Shown piece by piece: positions 35,475 to 44,406 of a stretch of 64,000 bases of DNA. The stretch's first letter is position 1. Each line of letters begins with the position of its first letter. The DNA lies in the NCBI GenBank assembly GCA_016281495.1, contig JAEEIU010000003.1, positions 1-64,000 of the forward strand. Reading direction: 5' to 3'. The position numbers were made by a program, and so were the translations under genes. This DNA comes from Treponema sp. (GTDB lineage Bacteria > Spirochaetota > Spirochaetia > Treponematales > Treponemataceae). Under the pieces are notes generated by a model that was not told where the DNA came from, made no database searches, and saw nothing but the letters and a program-made list of their open reading frames with translations.

Positions 35475-36343
35475 ACGCCAAGACAATCCTTACTCCACGC
35501 AGCATGAATATTTACCGGGGATGTACGCACGGATGCATTTACTGTGACTCACGAAGCAAGTGCTATCAGTTTACCCATGACTTTGAAGATATAGAAGTAA
35601 AGCAAAATGCCCCGGAGCTTCTTGAAGAAACCCTCAGGAAAAAACGAAAACGATGCATGATTGGAACTGGTTCAATGTGCGACCCTTACATACCGCTGGA
35701 AAAAGACCTTGGCCTCATGCGCCGTTGCCTTGAAATAATCGAACGTTACAATTTTGGGGTTACGCTTCAAACCAAGTCTGATCTTGTGCTCAGGGACATG
35801 GATCTTCTTGAAAAAATCAACCGCAAGACCAAGGCCGTTGTCCAAATGACTCTTACCACCGCTGACGATAATCTCTGTCGTCTTGTGGAACCTGCCGTCT
35901 GTGTTACAAGCAAACGTTTTGAGGCTTTGTGTGAATGTAAAAAACATGGCATTCCAACTGTGGTATGGTTCAGTCCACTGTTGCCATTTATCAACGACAC
36001 AAAAGAAAATGTCGAGGGAATTGTTGACTATTGTGCAAGGGCAGGAGTAAAGGCTATGCTCTGTTTTGGGATTGGCTTAACCCTGCGTGAAGGAAACCGC
36101 GAATACTTTTATGATGCCCTGGATAAGATTGCAAAAAGGAATGCAAGTTTTGCCGGAATAAAGGAACGCTACATAAAGAGTTTTGGTTACAGCTATGTAT
36201 GTTCAAGCCCGCATGATGCTGAACTCATGGCCCATCTTTCCAGACTGTGCAAGTCAAACGGAATCATGCTTGGAACAGATTCTGTATTCAAGTGGATGGA
36301 AGAATTCCCTGAAGACAATCCCTTGCAGCCGAGTTTGTTTTAG
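35462..36343 (+). CDS. SPL-family radical SAM protein
   Basis: 293 residues. SMNIYRGCTHGCIYCDSRS carries the CxxxCxxC cluster motif of the SplB/Rv2578c group, followed by GTGSMCDPYIPLEK and VTLQTKSDLVLRD. Spore photoproduct lyase itself repairs DNA lesions, but this shorter group in non-spore-formers has unknown substrates. The conserved Cys used by true SPL is not obvious. It is last in the WYL-GyrI-DUF3781-SAP cluster. Confidence 0.82.
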   Translation: MHFVNAKTILTPRSMNIYRGCTHGCIYCDSRSKCYQFTHDFEDIEVKQNAPELLEETLRKKRKRCMIGTGSMCDPYIPLEKDLGLMRRCLEIIERYNFGVTLQTKSDLVLRDMDLLEKINRKTKAVVQMTLTTADDNLCRLVEPAVCVTSKRFEALCECKKHGIPTVVWFSPLLPFINDTKENVEGIVDYCARAGVKAMLCFGIGLTLREGNREYFYDALDKIAKRNASFAGIKERYIKSFGYSYVCSSPHDAELMAHLSRLCKSNGIMLGTDSVFKWMEEFPEDNPLQPSLF

Positions 36344-36357
36344 ACGCATAAAAAAGA

Positions 36358-37287
36358 TTAACAGGTAAAGCCCGCGATGTTAAGAAAACGCCGGATTGCA
36401 TCAATGTAAATCAGGCAGATGTTGTCCATGTGCGTACCGATTTTAGTAATGTATCCAAGTTCAAAGCTGTGGCTGATTTTACCATCAGGGTTTTTCAGTG
36501 GTATCAATACAAAGCTTTCCGTAGGGTCATTCTGATCTTCTCCAAATACCCCCGAAAGAAATGTGTATCCGTTCAATTTTTCAAGCAGGTCCAGTTCTGT
36601 TGAACGATCTGCAACAGTAATGGCCTTATCCAATGCATGTTTTTCAATCACGTCATCAGAGAAAAATGATTTTACATCATCGGTGTCAAAGGTAACAAAA
36701 CGATATGGTGTAAGTTCATCTAGAGAAAGACTTTGTTTTTTTGCAAGAGGATGATTTTTATGAAGGTACACAAACGCGTTGCATTCAGTAAGGTGATGAA
36801 ATTGCAATGAGTGTGATTCAAGGTGTTTAGAAATTGCCTCACGATTTGTTTCGCTTAAATACAGGATTCCTATGTCACTCTTCCCTTCCGCTACATCATC
36901 AATTACATCCGAAGCTTTTTTTTCTCCAAATGAAAAATCATAATCCGTTCCAGAATAATCCTTTACAATTTGAATAAAGGCCTTTCGTGCAAAAGCATAG
37001 TAAAGCGCAGAAACCGAAAATGTTTTTTTCTCGTGCACCGAATATTTTTTTACAATGCCTTCGTATCTTTGATAAAGTTCCTTTGCTTCGTTAAGAAAAT
37101 CTACACCGCGTTCAGTGACTGTCGTTCCCCGTGAAGTCCGCTTGAAGATGGCAAATCCCAACTCGTCTTCCAAATCATGTACGCTGCTGGTTAAAGATGG
37201 TTGAGAAATATAAAGCTTTTCCGATGCCTTGTTAAAGGAGCCGCACGAAGCAACCCCTATGACATATTTTATCTGTTGAAGCGTCAT
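36358..37287 (-). CDS. LysR-family regulator downstream of cysK
   Basis: 309 residues: N-terminal winged HTH (FNKASEKLYISQPSLTSSVHDLE) and a periplasmic-binding-like effector domain. The start overlaps the cysK stop by 4 bases (ATGA), so it is the last gene of the nifK-nifD-cysK transcript. LysR proteins next to cysK often sense O-acetylserine or related sulfur metabolites (CysB, CysR, CmbR types); this is inference. No LysR box was recognised in the window. Confidence 0.88.
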   Translation of the reverse strand: MTLQQIKYVIGVASCGSFNKASEKLYISQPSLTSSVHDLEDELGFAIFKRTSRGTTVTERGVDFLNEAKELYQRYEGIVKKYSVHEKKTFSVSALYYAFARKAFIQIVKDYSGTDYDFSFGEKKASDVIDDVAEGKSDIGILYLSETNREAISKHLESHSLQFHHLTECNAFVYLHKNHPLAKKQSLSLDELTPYRFVTFDTDDVKSFFSDDVIEKHALDKAITVADRSTELDLLEKLNGYTFLSGVFGEDQNDPTESFVLIPLKNPDGKISHSFELGYITKIGTHMDNICLIYIDAIRRFLNIAGFTC

Positions 37288-38261
37288 TCCTTAAAAAGAT
37301 CCGTGCTCAAATATCTTAGGCCAGTATCCGGGAAGACAACAACGATGTTCTTTCCTTCAAACTCCGGACGTTTTGCAATTTCTGTTGCTCCCCACAATGC
37401 CGCACCGCTTGAGTTACCAACCAATACGCCGTCTGTTTTTGCAACCGTTCTGGCCGCCTCAAAAGATGGCTTTACTGTGGCAGAAAGAACCTCATCATAA
37501 ACTCCGCTTGTGTCACGCAAAGTGATTGGAACACGTTCGTTTGGAACTTCGGTAAAGTTGTGGATTCCGGTCAGGGCACCTGCGTCCAATGCAGGTTCAA
37601 CGGCTATGACCTTTACGTCCTTGCTTTGGGCCTTGATGTAATCGCTTATGCCACGGATTGTTCCGCCTGTTCCTACCGCACTTACCACTGCCGCCAAATC
37701 ACCGCCTGTCTGCTCCCAGATTTCAACTCCGGTAGTATCATGATGTGCTGTTGGATTCAGAGGGTTTATCATCTGGTCAACGAAGAAGATGCTGTCACCT
37801 GCAGTTTGCCTGTCACGGATATGCTGCTTTAATATGTTGGTTGCCGCCACAAAGTCATTGTTGGTCGCCTTGAGTTCTTCCTGCAATTCCGGAACCTCGC
37901 TGATTTTCTGTACGTTTGCGCCAAATGCCTTCATCACCTGGAGGCGTTCCTGACTTACTCCTTCCTGAAGATAGATCTGAACCTTATAGCCTTTCATCGC
38001 ACCGATTGCACTTACTGCGATTCCCGTGTTTCCGCTGGTGTATTCGATGAGGGTTGTTACACCCGGCTTGATTTTTCCTTCGCGTTCTGCATCTTCAATT
38101 ATGCGGAGAACAATCCTGTCCTTGATGCTTCCAATCGGGTTGAAGTATTCAACCTTTGCAAGTATGTGTGCCTTGAGCCCAAGTTTTTTTTCGTATCCGT
38201 GAAGCCTTACAAGAGGTGTGTTTCCTACAAGCTCAGTTAATGAATCGTGTATCTTTGCCAT
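37284..38261 (-). CDS. cysK: Cysteine synthase (O-acetylserine sulfhydrylase)
   Basis: 325 residues. GNTPLVRL, the PLP lysine in NPIGSIKDRI (K47), the substrate loop TSGNTGIA and GTGGTIRGI define CysK. It joins O-acetylserine and sulfide to cysteine and is cytoplasmic. The motif NPIGSIKD is a small variation on the usual NPxxSxKDR. Placed after nifD-like and before lysR in the same operon. In Firmicutes CysK also serves as co-repressor of the Rrf2 protein CymR; the Rrf2 gene at 42472 makes that possible here. It is upstream-separated from nifD by hairpins (38282-38364). Confidence 0.92.
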   Translation of the reverse strand: MAKIHDSLTELVGNTPLVRLHGYEKKLGLKAHILAKVEYFNPIGSIKDRIVLRIIEDAEREGKIKPGVTTLIEYTSGNTGIAVSAIGAMKGYKVQIYLQEGVSQERLQVMKAFGANVQKISEVPELQEELKATNNDFVAATNILKQHIRDRQTAGDSIFFVDQMINPLNPTAHHDTTGVEIWEQTGGDLAAVVSAVGTGGTIRGISDYIKAQSKDVKVIAVEPALDAGALTGIHNFTEVPNERVPITLRDTSGVYDEVLSATVKPSFEAARTVAKTDGVLVGNSSGAALWGATEIAKRPEFEGKNIVVVFPDTGLRYLSTDLFKE

Positions 38262-38281
38262 TTTAGTTCCTCCATTTATCT

Positions 38282-38364
38282 TGTTGCCCTGGGGGCGTTG
38301 CGGGGGATGCCCCCGCTAGAAGGGGTAGGGAGCAACGAAGTGCGACCGAGGGGAAGTCTTTCCC
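38282..38364. repeat. GC-rich hairpins between nifD-like and cysK
   Basis: GCGGGGG-AT-CCCCCGC is a near-perfect palindrome at about 38298-38314. A second hairpin AGGGGAA/TTTCCCCT lies at about 38349-38367. Read on the coding strand they follow the nifD stop directly. With no T-run they are more likely processing or stabilising structures than a full terminator, and could lower cysK-lysR expression relative to nifKD. Confidence 0.6.
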
Positions 38365-38380
38365 CTTTCCCTCCTGTTGT

Positions 38381-39853
38381 TTATTTCTTTGCCTCTTCCT
38401 TGATGAATTTGTCTGCGTTCTGCTCATACCACCACTTTGTATATGGAAGCTTGATGCGGGCTGCCAGATTCTTTTCAAAACTGCGGTTGGTTACTGTGTC
38501 GCGGATTAGCTTTGCAAAACTCAATGTTCCCTCATAACCGAATACCGTATATTCATCTGCAACGAATACTGCGGCGAATCCCTGCTTGATTGCCCAGACT
38601 GTTGTTCCAGGATGACGGCTAAAGTAAACGTCCGGCTTGTAGTGGTTCAGGATGTTCAGGACCTCGTAGTTCTGCTGGTCTGCAACCGCAACCTTCATGT
38701 CTGCCGGTGAAGTTTTCAACAGGTGTTCGAGTGCCGGTGGAACCTTGCCGTTGTCGTACTTGTAGTCGTAATGCCATGCCAGTGCATATTCAACTGTCAT
38801 TCCAAATTCCTGAAGCACACGTGCAATCTCATATGTAAATCCAGGTCCCATTCCGATTACCGCACGAAGTCCCTTGAGCTGTTTCGTCACTTCTTCGATT
38901 TGTGGAATGAAAATCGCCCTCTGCTTTTCGATGTAGGCTTCAACTTCCGCACGCTTTCCGATTGCATCACCTATGCCACGGAGCCATGTTTCAAATCCCG
39001 TAACACCAGAGTGGTTGATCGTACGCACATAGGGCACGCCATATTTTTCTTCAAGTGCATTGCCAAGATATGTACCGAGGGTTCCACATATACAGACAGT
39101 AGCAAGTGCCTCGCTCAAATGGCTCAATTCTTCTATTGTGGAATTGCAGTAAAGGAATTGAGGTTCTGCATCAAACACTTCGTTGAATATCTTTGTAATC
39201 TGAGGACGGGCGCTTTCGTAAAAGTTCTTTATGTTGATTGTGCGCCTCTTTTGTTTTGGCGGCTGAACTATTCCCTGCAGGACCGCGTGGTCGGAAATGT
39301 CAAAACCGCTTGCCCAGATTCGTGACTTGAATCCTTCGCAGTGAACGGGAATTACGGGTATGGGGAGTTCCGCATTCAAATCACTTGCAACACCGTCTAC
39401 GTCTTCTCCAGTAACACCAGAAACACAGCTTGTGGAAACAAAGATTGCATCCGGCTTGTAGGCTTCGTAAGTGTGGAGGATGATTTTCCTCAAATCATTT
39501 GTTGCCCCGAAAACCGTGTCCTTTTCGTTCAAGTCCGTGCAGACAAAAACTGAGTTGGTGGTCTTGTTCACTCTGGCCGCAATCTGTCCGAATTTTACAG
39601 CATCGTTGCTTGCCATTGCAGTACATCCGGCCGGTGCATGATAAACAACGGCAACATTTCTGATGGCGGCAAGGGCATTAAGGGCACATCCGGAAAGACA
39701 TGAACTTGACTGGCTGAAACACCTTTCCCTGTTGCGGAGGGTTCCGTCTTCTGATTTGTTGACCAGCGTCTTTAGGTCACCGACAAAGCCCGTAATCGAA
39801 CCAAGGCGGTTTTCACGTATTGCTATATTTGCATTGCTAAAATTAAATGGCAT
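38381..39853 (-). CDS. NifD-like catalytic subunit of a nitrogenase-like enzyme (Mar-like candidate)
   Basis: 490 residues. The three P-cluster cysteines are present: C56 (LSGCALNA), C77 (YHAPAGCTA) and C143 (STSCVSGVTGED). C256 in CICGTLGTYLGNALEEKYG aligns without gaps to NifD Cys275 (C-N11-EEKYG), the cofactor ligand. The NifD His442 position is not recognisable (region ADEYTVFGYEGTLSFAK), and GFDISDHAV replaces GHHIANDAV, so His195 reads Phe. This argues against N2 reduction and for a different substrate. With NifK-like, NifH and NifB it should form an H/DK system. Downstream cysK supports a sulfur role; methylthio-alkane reductase (MarD) is the nearest described function. A close extra pair C45/C52 is notable. 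Confidence 0.9.
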   Translation of the reverse strand: MPFNFSNANIAIRENRLGSITGFVGDLKTLVNKSEDGTLRNRERCFSQSSSCLSGCALNALAAIRNVAVVYHAPAGCTAMASNDAVKFGQIAARVNKTTNSVFVCTDLNEKDTVFGATNDLRKIILHTYEAYKPDAIFVSTSCVSGVTGEDVDGVASDLNAELPIPVIPVHCEGFKSRIWASGFDISDHAVLQGIVQPPKQKRRTINIKNFYESARPQITKIFNEVFDAEPQFLYCNSTIEELSHLSEALATVCICGTLGTYLGNALEEKYGVPYVRTINHSGVTGFETWLRGIGDAIGKRAEVEAYIEKQRAIFIPQIEEVTKQLKGLRAVIGMGPGFTYEIARVLQEFGMTVEYALAWHYDYKYDNGKVPPALEHLLKTSPADMKVAVADQQNYEVLNILNHYKPDVYFSRHPGTTVWAIKQGFAAVFVADEYTVFGYEGTLSFAKLIRDTVTNRSFEKNLAARIKLPYTKWWYEQNADKFIKEEAKK

Positions 39854-39868
39854 GTTTGTCCTCCTTTC

Positions 39869-41173
39869 CTACAGCTTGAGTTTGCTCATTGCGGCGGTGT
39901 AAATCTGTTCCAGCAAATGGAGTCCGCCGGAATATCCTGCTATGTGGTCGTTAATCACAAGTTTTTCGAGCATTGGATAGCTTATGTTTACATAGTGTGC
40001 GCCAAGTTCAAGTGAAAGCTTCTTTTCCCAGTTTGAACCTATGATGAGCGGTGTTCCTGCAAAATCAGCAGCCTTTATCTGTTCGTGTATGTCGTGTCCG
40101 TCCGTGGTAAACTGAACTTCGGCTTTGATTCCGTAATTCAATTCTTTAAGTTCATCCGAGATTTTCTGCTGGAATGACTTTGGTGCGTCATCTGTGATGA
40201 AAACTTTTTCCGGGAACAGGCCCATGTCGTTTACAAGGAATTTTGTCACGGCAATCGTGTATTCGCTGTCACTTACAACGGTAAAGCGCTTTCCAAGAAT
40301 TCTTGTTTCCAGAAGCGTGTCGGCAAAGCGTTCAATGTAATAGTAGAACTCTGCCTCTTTCTCTGTTATGACACGTTCAACCAGTTCCTTGTCCGCACCT
40401 GTGAATTCCTGTACCGCACGAAGGAACTTTGTTGTTTCCGTAGCACCAATCGGAAGCACGGGATACTGGAGCAGCTTGATTCCAAAACGGCGTTCAAGAT
40501 ACTTTGCACTGTCAAGGCCTGCCCATGGTGAAACCAGAATCGTAAACTCCGCGTTGGGAATCTTCTTGAGGTTTTCAAGGCCACGTCCAAAACCAAAAAT
40601 CGTATTCGGCTTTAGTCCAATCGCAGAAATAAGGCTTTCGATTTCACGCAGGTTTCCGAGCCAGTACGGGTCCTGCTGCGGTGGAGCGACAAAGAGGTTT
40701 ACAAGGCCCTTTTCCGTCTGGGGTTCAGCATCAGCAAGATACTGTTCAAAAATCGACTTTAAAATCCAGTCATGGCCTACGTAATTGTTTCCCTTGAATC
40801 CCGGAGTCTTTGCCCAGATTACAGGTTTTTCCGCATCGGCAAAATTACCCGCAACTTCCTCAATGTCGTCACCGATGATTTCACCTGTACAGCCGGACAG
40901 AACCACAAACAGGTCTGCGTCGATAACCTTAAGGGCATTTTCTATAGTTGAACGGAGCTTTGCACTTCCTCCAAAAACAACTTCCTTTTCACTGATAGAC
41001 GTACACGGGAAAATGTTGGGACTGTAACGTCCTGATGTTCCATTGTTGTCATTTAATTTTGCCGCACATCCCGGTCCGGAATGCAAAATCGGAATTGCAC
41101 CGGTAATTGCCTGAACGGTCTGCATTGCCGCAAGCGCACACTTATAACGCGGTTGGTCCAGAATCTTTGCCAT
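39869..41173 (-). CDS. NifK-like subunit of the nitrogenase-like enzyme
   Basis: 434 residues, shorter than NifK (~520) by the N-terminal extension. Its P-cluster cysteines are C12 (PRYKCALAA), C36 (HSGPGCAAKL) and C95 (LSGCTGEIIGDD); their spacing of 24 and 59 mirrors NifK C70/C95/C153 (25 and 58). The C-terminal half holds IAGYSGGLHLLEQIY. It is the first gene of the transcript, 15 bases before nifD-like; the K-D order is opposite to classical nifDK. Start supported by an AGGGAGCAATT site. Forms the heterotetramer with the NifD-like protein. Promoter at 41201-41260 is shared with malY. Confidence 0.9.
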   Translation of the reverse strand: MAKILDQPRYKCALAAMQTVQAITGAIPILHSGPGCAAKLNDNNGTSGRYSPNIFPCTSISEKEVVFGGSAKLRSTIENALKVIDADLFVVLSGCTGEIIGDDIEEVAGNFADAEKPVIWAKTPGFKGNNYVGHDWILKSIFEQYLADAEPQTEKGLVNLFVAPPQQDPYWLGNLREIESLISAIGLKPNTIFGFGRGLENLKKIPNAEFTILVSPWAGLDSAKYLERRFGIKLLQYPVLPIGATETTKFLRAVQEFTGADKELVERVITEKEAEFYYYIERFADTLLETRILGKRFTVVSDSEYTIAVTKFLVNDMGLFPEKVFITDDAPKSFQQKISDELKELNYGIKAEVQFTTDGHDIHEQIKAADFAGTPLIIGSNWEKKLSLELGAHYVNISYPMLEKLVINDHIAGYSGGLHLLEQIYTAAMSKLKL

Positions 41174-41200
41174 AATTGCTCCCTAATAATTTAATATAAA

Positions 41201-41260
41201 ACCTATTGACTTAGTAGGCATATATTCTTATACTATAAATAACCTAGCAAGTCAATAGGT
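41201..41260. promoter_or_regulatory. Divergent nifKD / malY-rrf2 promoter with two operators and overlapping -10 boxes
   Basis: Operators: ACCTATTGACTTAGTAGGC (41201-41219) and ACCTAGCAAGTCAATAGGT (41242-41260). Plus strand (malY): -35 TTGACT 41206-41211, 17-bp spacer, -10 TATACT 41229-41234. Minus strand (nifK): -35 TTGACT 41250-41255, 17-bp spacer, -10 TATAAG 41227-41232. Each operator holds one promoter's -35 and blocks the other's start. The two -10 boxes share four bases, so the promoters cannot be occupied together. Confidence 0.88.
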
Positions 41261-41291
41261 ATTTATAAATTTTTTTTTTCAAGGAGTTCTT

Positions 41292-42470
41292 ATGACATAC
41301 AATTTTGACACTGTCATTGACCGGCATGGAACCAACGCCATAAAAACCGACCTTGCCGTAATACGCGGGAAACCTGCCGACGTACTTTCGCTTTGGGTTG
41401 CAGACATGGACTTTCCCACTTCTCCTGCAATCCTGGAAGCCATTCACAAAAAAACCGATCATGGTGTTTTTGGATATTCATGCATAGATGACTCATTTTT
41501 CAATTCCCTGAAAAACTGGATGCAAACCGAGCATGATTTTTCTCCAGAGCGCAATGAACTTGTTACTACCCCGGGGGTTGTTTTTGGAATATCATGTGCA
41601 ATCAGGGCTTTTACAAAAGAAAACGAATCGGTGTTGATTCAGACTCCGGTTTATTATCCATTTAAGAACATGATTGAACTGAACAACCGTCATCTGGTAA
41701 CTTCTTCACTATACGAAAAGGACGGAAAGTATTACATCGATTTTGAAGATTTTGAAAGGAAAATCGCGGACAACAACGTAAAGCTTTTTATCCTATGCAG
41801 CCCGCATAATCCTGTTGGACGTGTATGGACAAAAGATGAACTTTTACAGATTCTTGAAATATGTCTCCGTCATAAAGTGATAGTCTTTTCCGATGAAATA
41901 CACAATGACTTTGTTTACGAACCGAACAAACATACAGTTTTTTCAACCCTATCCAAGGAAGCCGCAGAGAATTCAATTGTCTCCATGTCCGTAAGCAAAA
42001 CCTTTAATCTTGCGGGACTACAGTTCTCCACGAATTTCATAAAGAATCCTGTGCTAAGGAAACTTTTCAAGATAGAAAAAGACAAGACCGGTTACGACGA
42101 ACCAAGCCTTATCGGTATGACAGCCGCACATGCCGCCTATGACAATGGCAAACCATGGCTTGATGACCTGCAAGCATACCTTAAGGACAATATTGAATTC
42201 CTACGCTCATTCCTAAAACAAAAGCTCCCCAAGGTTAGGTTGATTGAACCTGAGGGCACCTTCCTTCTATGGCTTGATTTTTCCGGCATGGGATTTTCTG
42301 ATTCTGAAATCGACGACATCATCGTAAACAGGGCAAAAGTGTGGCTCGACCGTGGAACAATGTTCGGACCTGAAGGAGAATATTACCAGAGAATAAATGT
42401 TGCAACTCCTCGCTCAATTTTGGAGGAAGCACTTAATAGAATTACAAAAGCGTTTCAGGAGGTAAAATAA
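41292..42470 (+). CDS. malY: MalY/PatB-type PLP C-S lyase (cystathionine beta-lyase)
   Basis: 392 residues of the fold-I aminotransferase group. It begins FDTVIDRHGTNAIKTD, typical of PatB/MalY (RxGTxSxKWD-like), then VADMDF, HNPVGRVW, SDEIHNDFVY and the PLP lysine in SVSKTFNLAGLQ. It cleaves C-S bonds of cystathionine, cysteine or cysteine S-conjugates to a thiol, pyruvate and ammonia. AAGGAG lies seven bases before the ATG. The next gene (Rrf2) starts one base after its stop, so they are co-expressed under the divergent operator pair. Confidence 0.9.
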   Translation: MTYNFDTVIDRHGTNAIKTDLAVIRGKPADVLSLWVADMDFPTSPAILEAIHKKTDHGVFGYSCIDDSFFNSLKNWMQTEHDFSPERNELVTTPGVVFGISCAIRAFTKENESVLIQTPVYYPFKNMIELNNRHLVTSSLYEKDGKYYIDFEDFERKIADNNVKLFILCSPHNPVGRVWTKDELLQILEICLRHKVIVFSDEIHNDFVYEPNKHTVFSTLSKEAAENSIVSMSVSKTFNLAGLQFSTNFIKNPVLRKLFKIEKDKTGYDEPSLIGMTAAHAAYDNGKPWLDDLQAYLKDNIEFLRSFLKQKLPKVRLIEPEGTFLLWLDFSGMGFSDSEIDDIIVNRAKVWLDRGTMFGPEGEYYQRINVATPRSILEEALNRITKAFQEVK

Positions 42471-42471
42471 A

Positions 42472-42897
42472 ATGTACAAGATTTCAACACGCGGACAATA
42501 TGCACTTTTGATCATGGAAGACCTTGCATTGGGAGAACCCGACAAGTACATTCCATTAAAAATTCTTTCCCACCGCAGAAATCTTTCGGTAAAGTATTTA
42601 GAGCAGATTTTGATTCACCTTAGCAAAGCCCACCTTGTAAACGGATCAAGGGGAATAAACGGAGGCTACAAGCTTACAAGGCAACCACAAGATTATACAA
42701 TCGGTGAAATACTTCGCGTCATGGAGGGAAAACTCTGCCCCCTGGGAGATTTTGAGAACAACACCGTAATCTCCGAAGGCAGCCGTGAATTCTGGAAAAA
42801 CTTTGAGTCCACGATAAATGATTACGTAGATTCCATCCATTTGAATGAACTTGCCCAAAAAAACAAAGAGTTCATAGGATATGAATATTCAATTTAA
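42472..42897 (+). CDS. Rrf2-family regulator without Fe-S cysteines (CymR-like candidate)
   Basis: 141 residues. N-terminal winged helix KISTRGQYALLIMEDLA, recognition helix LSVKYLEQILIHLSKAHLV, wing GSRGINGGYKLTR: the full Rrf2 pattern. The C-terminal part has a single Cys (GKLCPLGDF) where IscR/NsrR have three, so an Fe-S cluster is unlikely. This resembles CymR, the cysteine-metabolism repressor that works with CysK. Because it is encoded inside the regulon and Rrf2 proteins bind 19-27-bp dyads, it is the best candidate to bind ACCTA-N9-TAGGT, including its own promoter. That link is inference. Confidence 0.88.
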   Translation: MYKISTRGQYALLIMEDLALGEPDKYIPLKILSHRRNLSVKYLEQILIHLSKAHLVNGSRGINGGYKLTRQPQDYTIGEILRVMEGKLCPLGDFENNTVISEGSREFWKNFESTINDYVDSIHLNELAQKNKEFIGYEYSI

Positions 42898-42919
42898 TTG
42901 GAATGATTAGGATCTCCTG

Positions 42920-44290
42920 CTAAAGATTCCTTATCTCTTTTCTGTAGACTATGCGCATTCCGATTGCACTGGTTATCAGCGAGGCACCTTCTGCAATGAT
43001 GAATGCCCACCAGATGTTGTTTACATCCCCTGTAAGGGAAAGGAGGTATGCAGCAGGAAGCAATACGATAATCTGACGCACAAACGAAACGATCATGCTC
43101 ATAAGGCCTTTTCCAAGAGCCTGGAACACGGAAATCAAAGTGATACAGACAGCGGCTATCGGGAAATGAAGTGCAATACGACGGAGGGCTGGAATACCGA
43201 TGGCATACATCTCGTCTGTGGCATTGAACCATGAAAGCAACTGACGGGGCAAGATCTCAAACGCAAGAAGTCCCACAAGCATGATTCCAACCGCCGCAAT
43301 GGCACACAGCTTGATTGCCTTTGTAATTCTGTCTTTTTTCTTTGCACCATAATTGTATGCAACAATCGGAACAATACCGTTGTTCAAACCGAATACAGGC
43401 ATAAAGATAAAGCTCTGTAACTTGAAGTATACTCCATAAACTGCAATCGCAGTAGTAGAGAATGTTCCCAAAATCAAATTGATCAGATAGGTCAGGACTG
43501 AACCGATGGAACCAAGCAAAATTGATGGAGCTCCAACCTTATAGATATTTCCAATGACATGAATGCTCGGCCTGAAACCTTTGAGCTTGAATTTTATTTC
43601 CTTATTCTTAAGGATATTCAAAGTCAGCGAGATACCGAATCCGACAATCTGCCCCATAACTGTAGCCAATGCCGCCCCCTTAATGCCGAGTTCCGGGAAA
43701 ATCCAAATGCCAAAAATCAAAAGGGGATCAAAAATGATGTTAGTAATGGCTCCCGCAAGCTGAGAGATCATGGAAAGAACCGTTCGACCGGTAGACTGCA
43801 AAAGACGTTCAAAAAGAATTGCACCGTACAATCCGACACAGACAATCATACATATAGAAAGATAGTCAACGCCATATTTAATGATTTCCTGATTATCGGT
43901 TTGTGACTCAAAATAAATCCGTGGAATAAAAATGCCAAGAATAATAAAAACAATGCAGGTAATGAAATAGAGGAAAATACCGTTCATGGCAGAGTCGCTG
44001 ACACCCCTTTCATCCTTTTGACCTAGCCTCATGGAAAGAAGGGCATTTATACCTACGCCGGTACCAACCGCTGTTGAAATCATAAGGTTTTGAATGGGGA
44101 ATGCAAGGGAAACCGCAGTAAGGGCATTCTCTGAAATTTTTGCAACGAATATACTGTCAACAATATTATAAAGTGCCTGAACAAGCATCGAGATCATCAT
44201 TGGAAGTGAAATGTTTATCAAAAGCTTGCCGAGTGGCATTGTTCCCATTTTGTTTTCTGTCTGAATTGATTTAGTCTGTGTTTCTTCCAT
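42920..44290 (-). CDS. MATE family multidrug/Na+ antiporter
   Basis: 456 residues with twelve hydrophobic segments in two similar halves. PLGKLLINISLPMMISMLVQALYNIVD starts the first and GAPSILLGSIGSVL the second, as in the NorM/DinF-like MATE families. It exports organic cations or metabolites using Na+ or H+; substrate unknown. Monocistronic, converging on rrf2. Its upstream region (44291-44406) separates it from metH. Confidence 0.9.
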   Translation of the reverse strand: MEETQTKSIQTENKMGTMPLGKLLINISLPMMISMLVQALYNIVDSIFVAKISENALTAVSLAFPIQNLMISTAVGTGVGINALLSMRLGQKDERGVSDSAMNGIFLYFITCIVFIILGIFIPRIYFESQTDNQEIIKYGVDYLSICMIVCVGLYGAILFERLLQSTGRTVLSMISQLAGAITNIIFDPLLIFGIWIFPELGIKGAALATVMGQIVGFGISLTLNILKNKEIKFKLKGFRPSIHVIGNIYKVGAPSILLGSIGSVLTYLINLILGTFSTTAIAVYGVYFKLQSFIFMPVFGLNNGIVPIVAYNYGAKKKDRITKAIKLCAIAAVGIMLVGLLAFEILPRQLLSWFNATDEMYAIGIPALRRIALHFPIAAVCITLISVFQALGKGLMSMIVSFVRQIIVLLPAAYLLSLTGDVNNIWWAFIIAEGASLITSAIGMRIVYRKEIRNL

Positions 44291-44406
44291 ATATCACACT
44301 ATTAAACTGAATAAATAAATAAATTTCAAGATAGGGCGATAAAAAAGTTTGAACGTCAAGCGCAGAGAAAATCGATATTGTTACCCGAAGATTCTAACCA
44401 CACACA

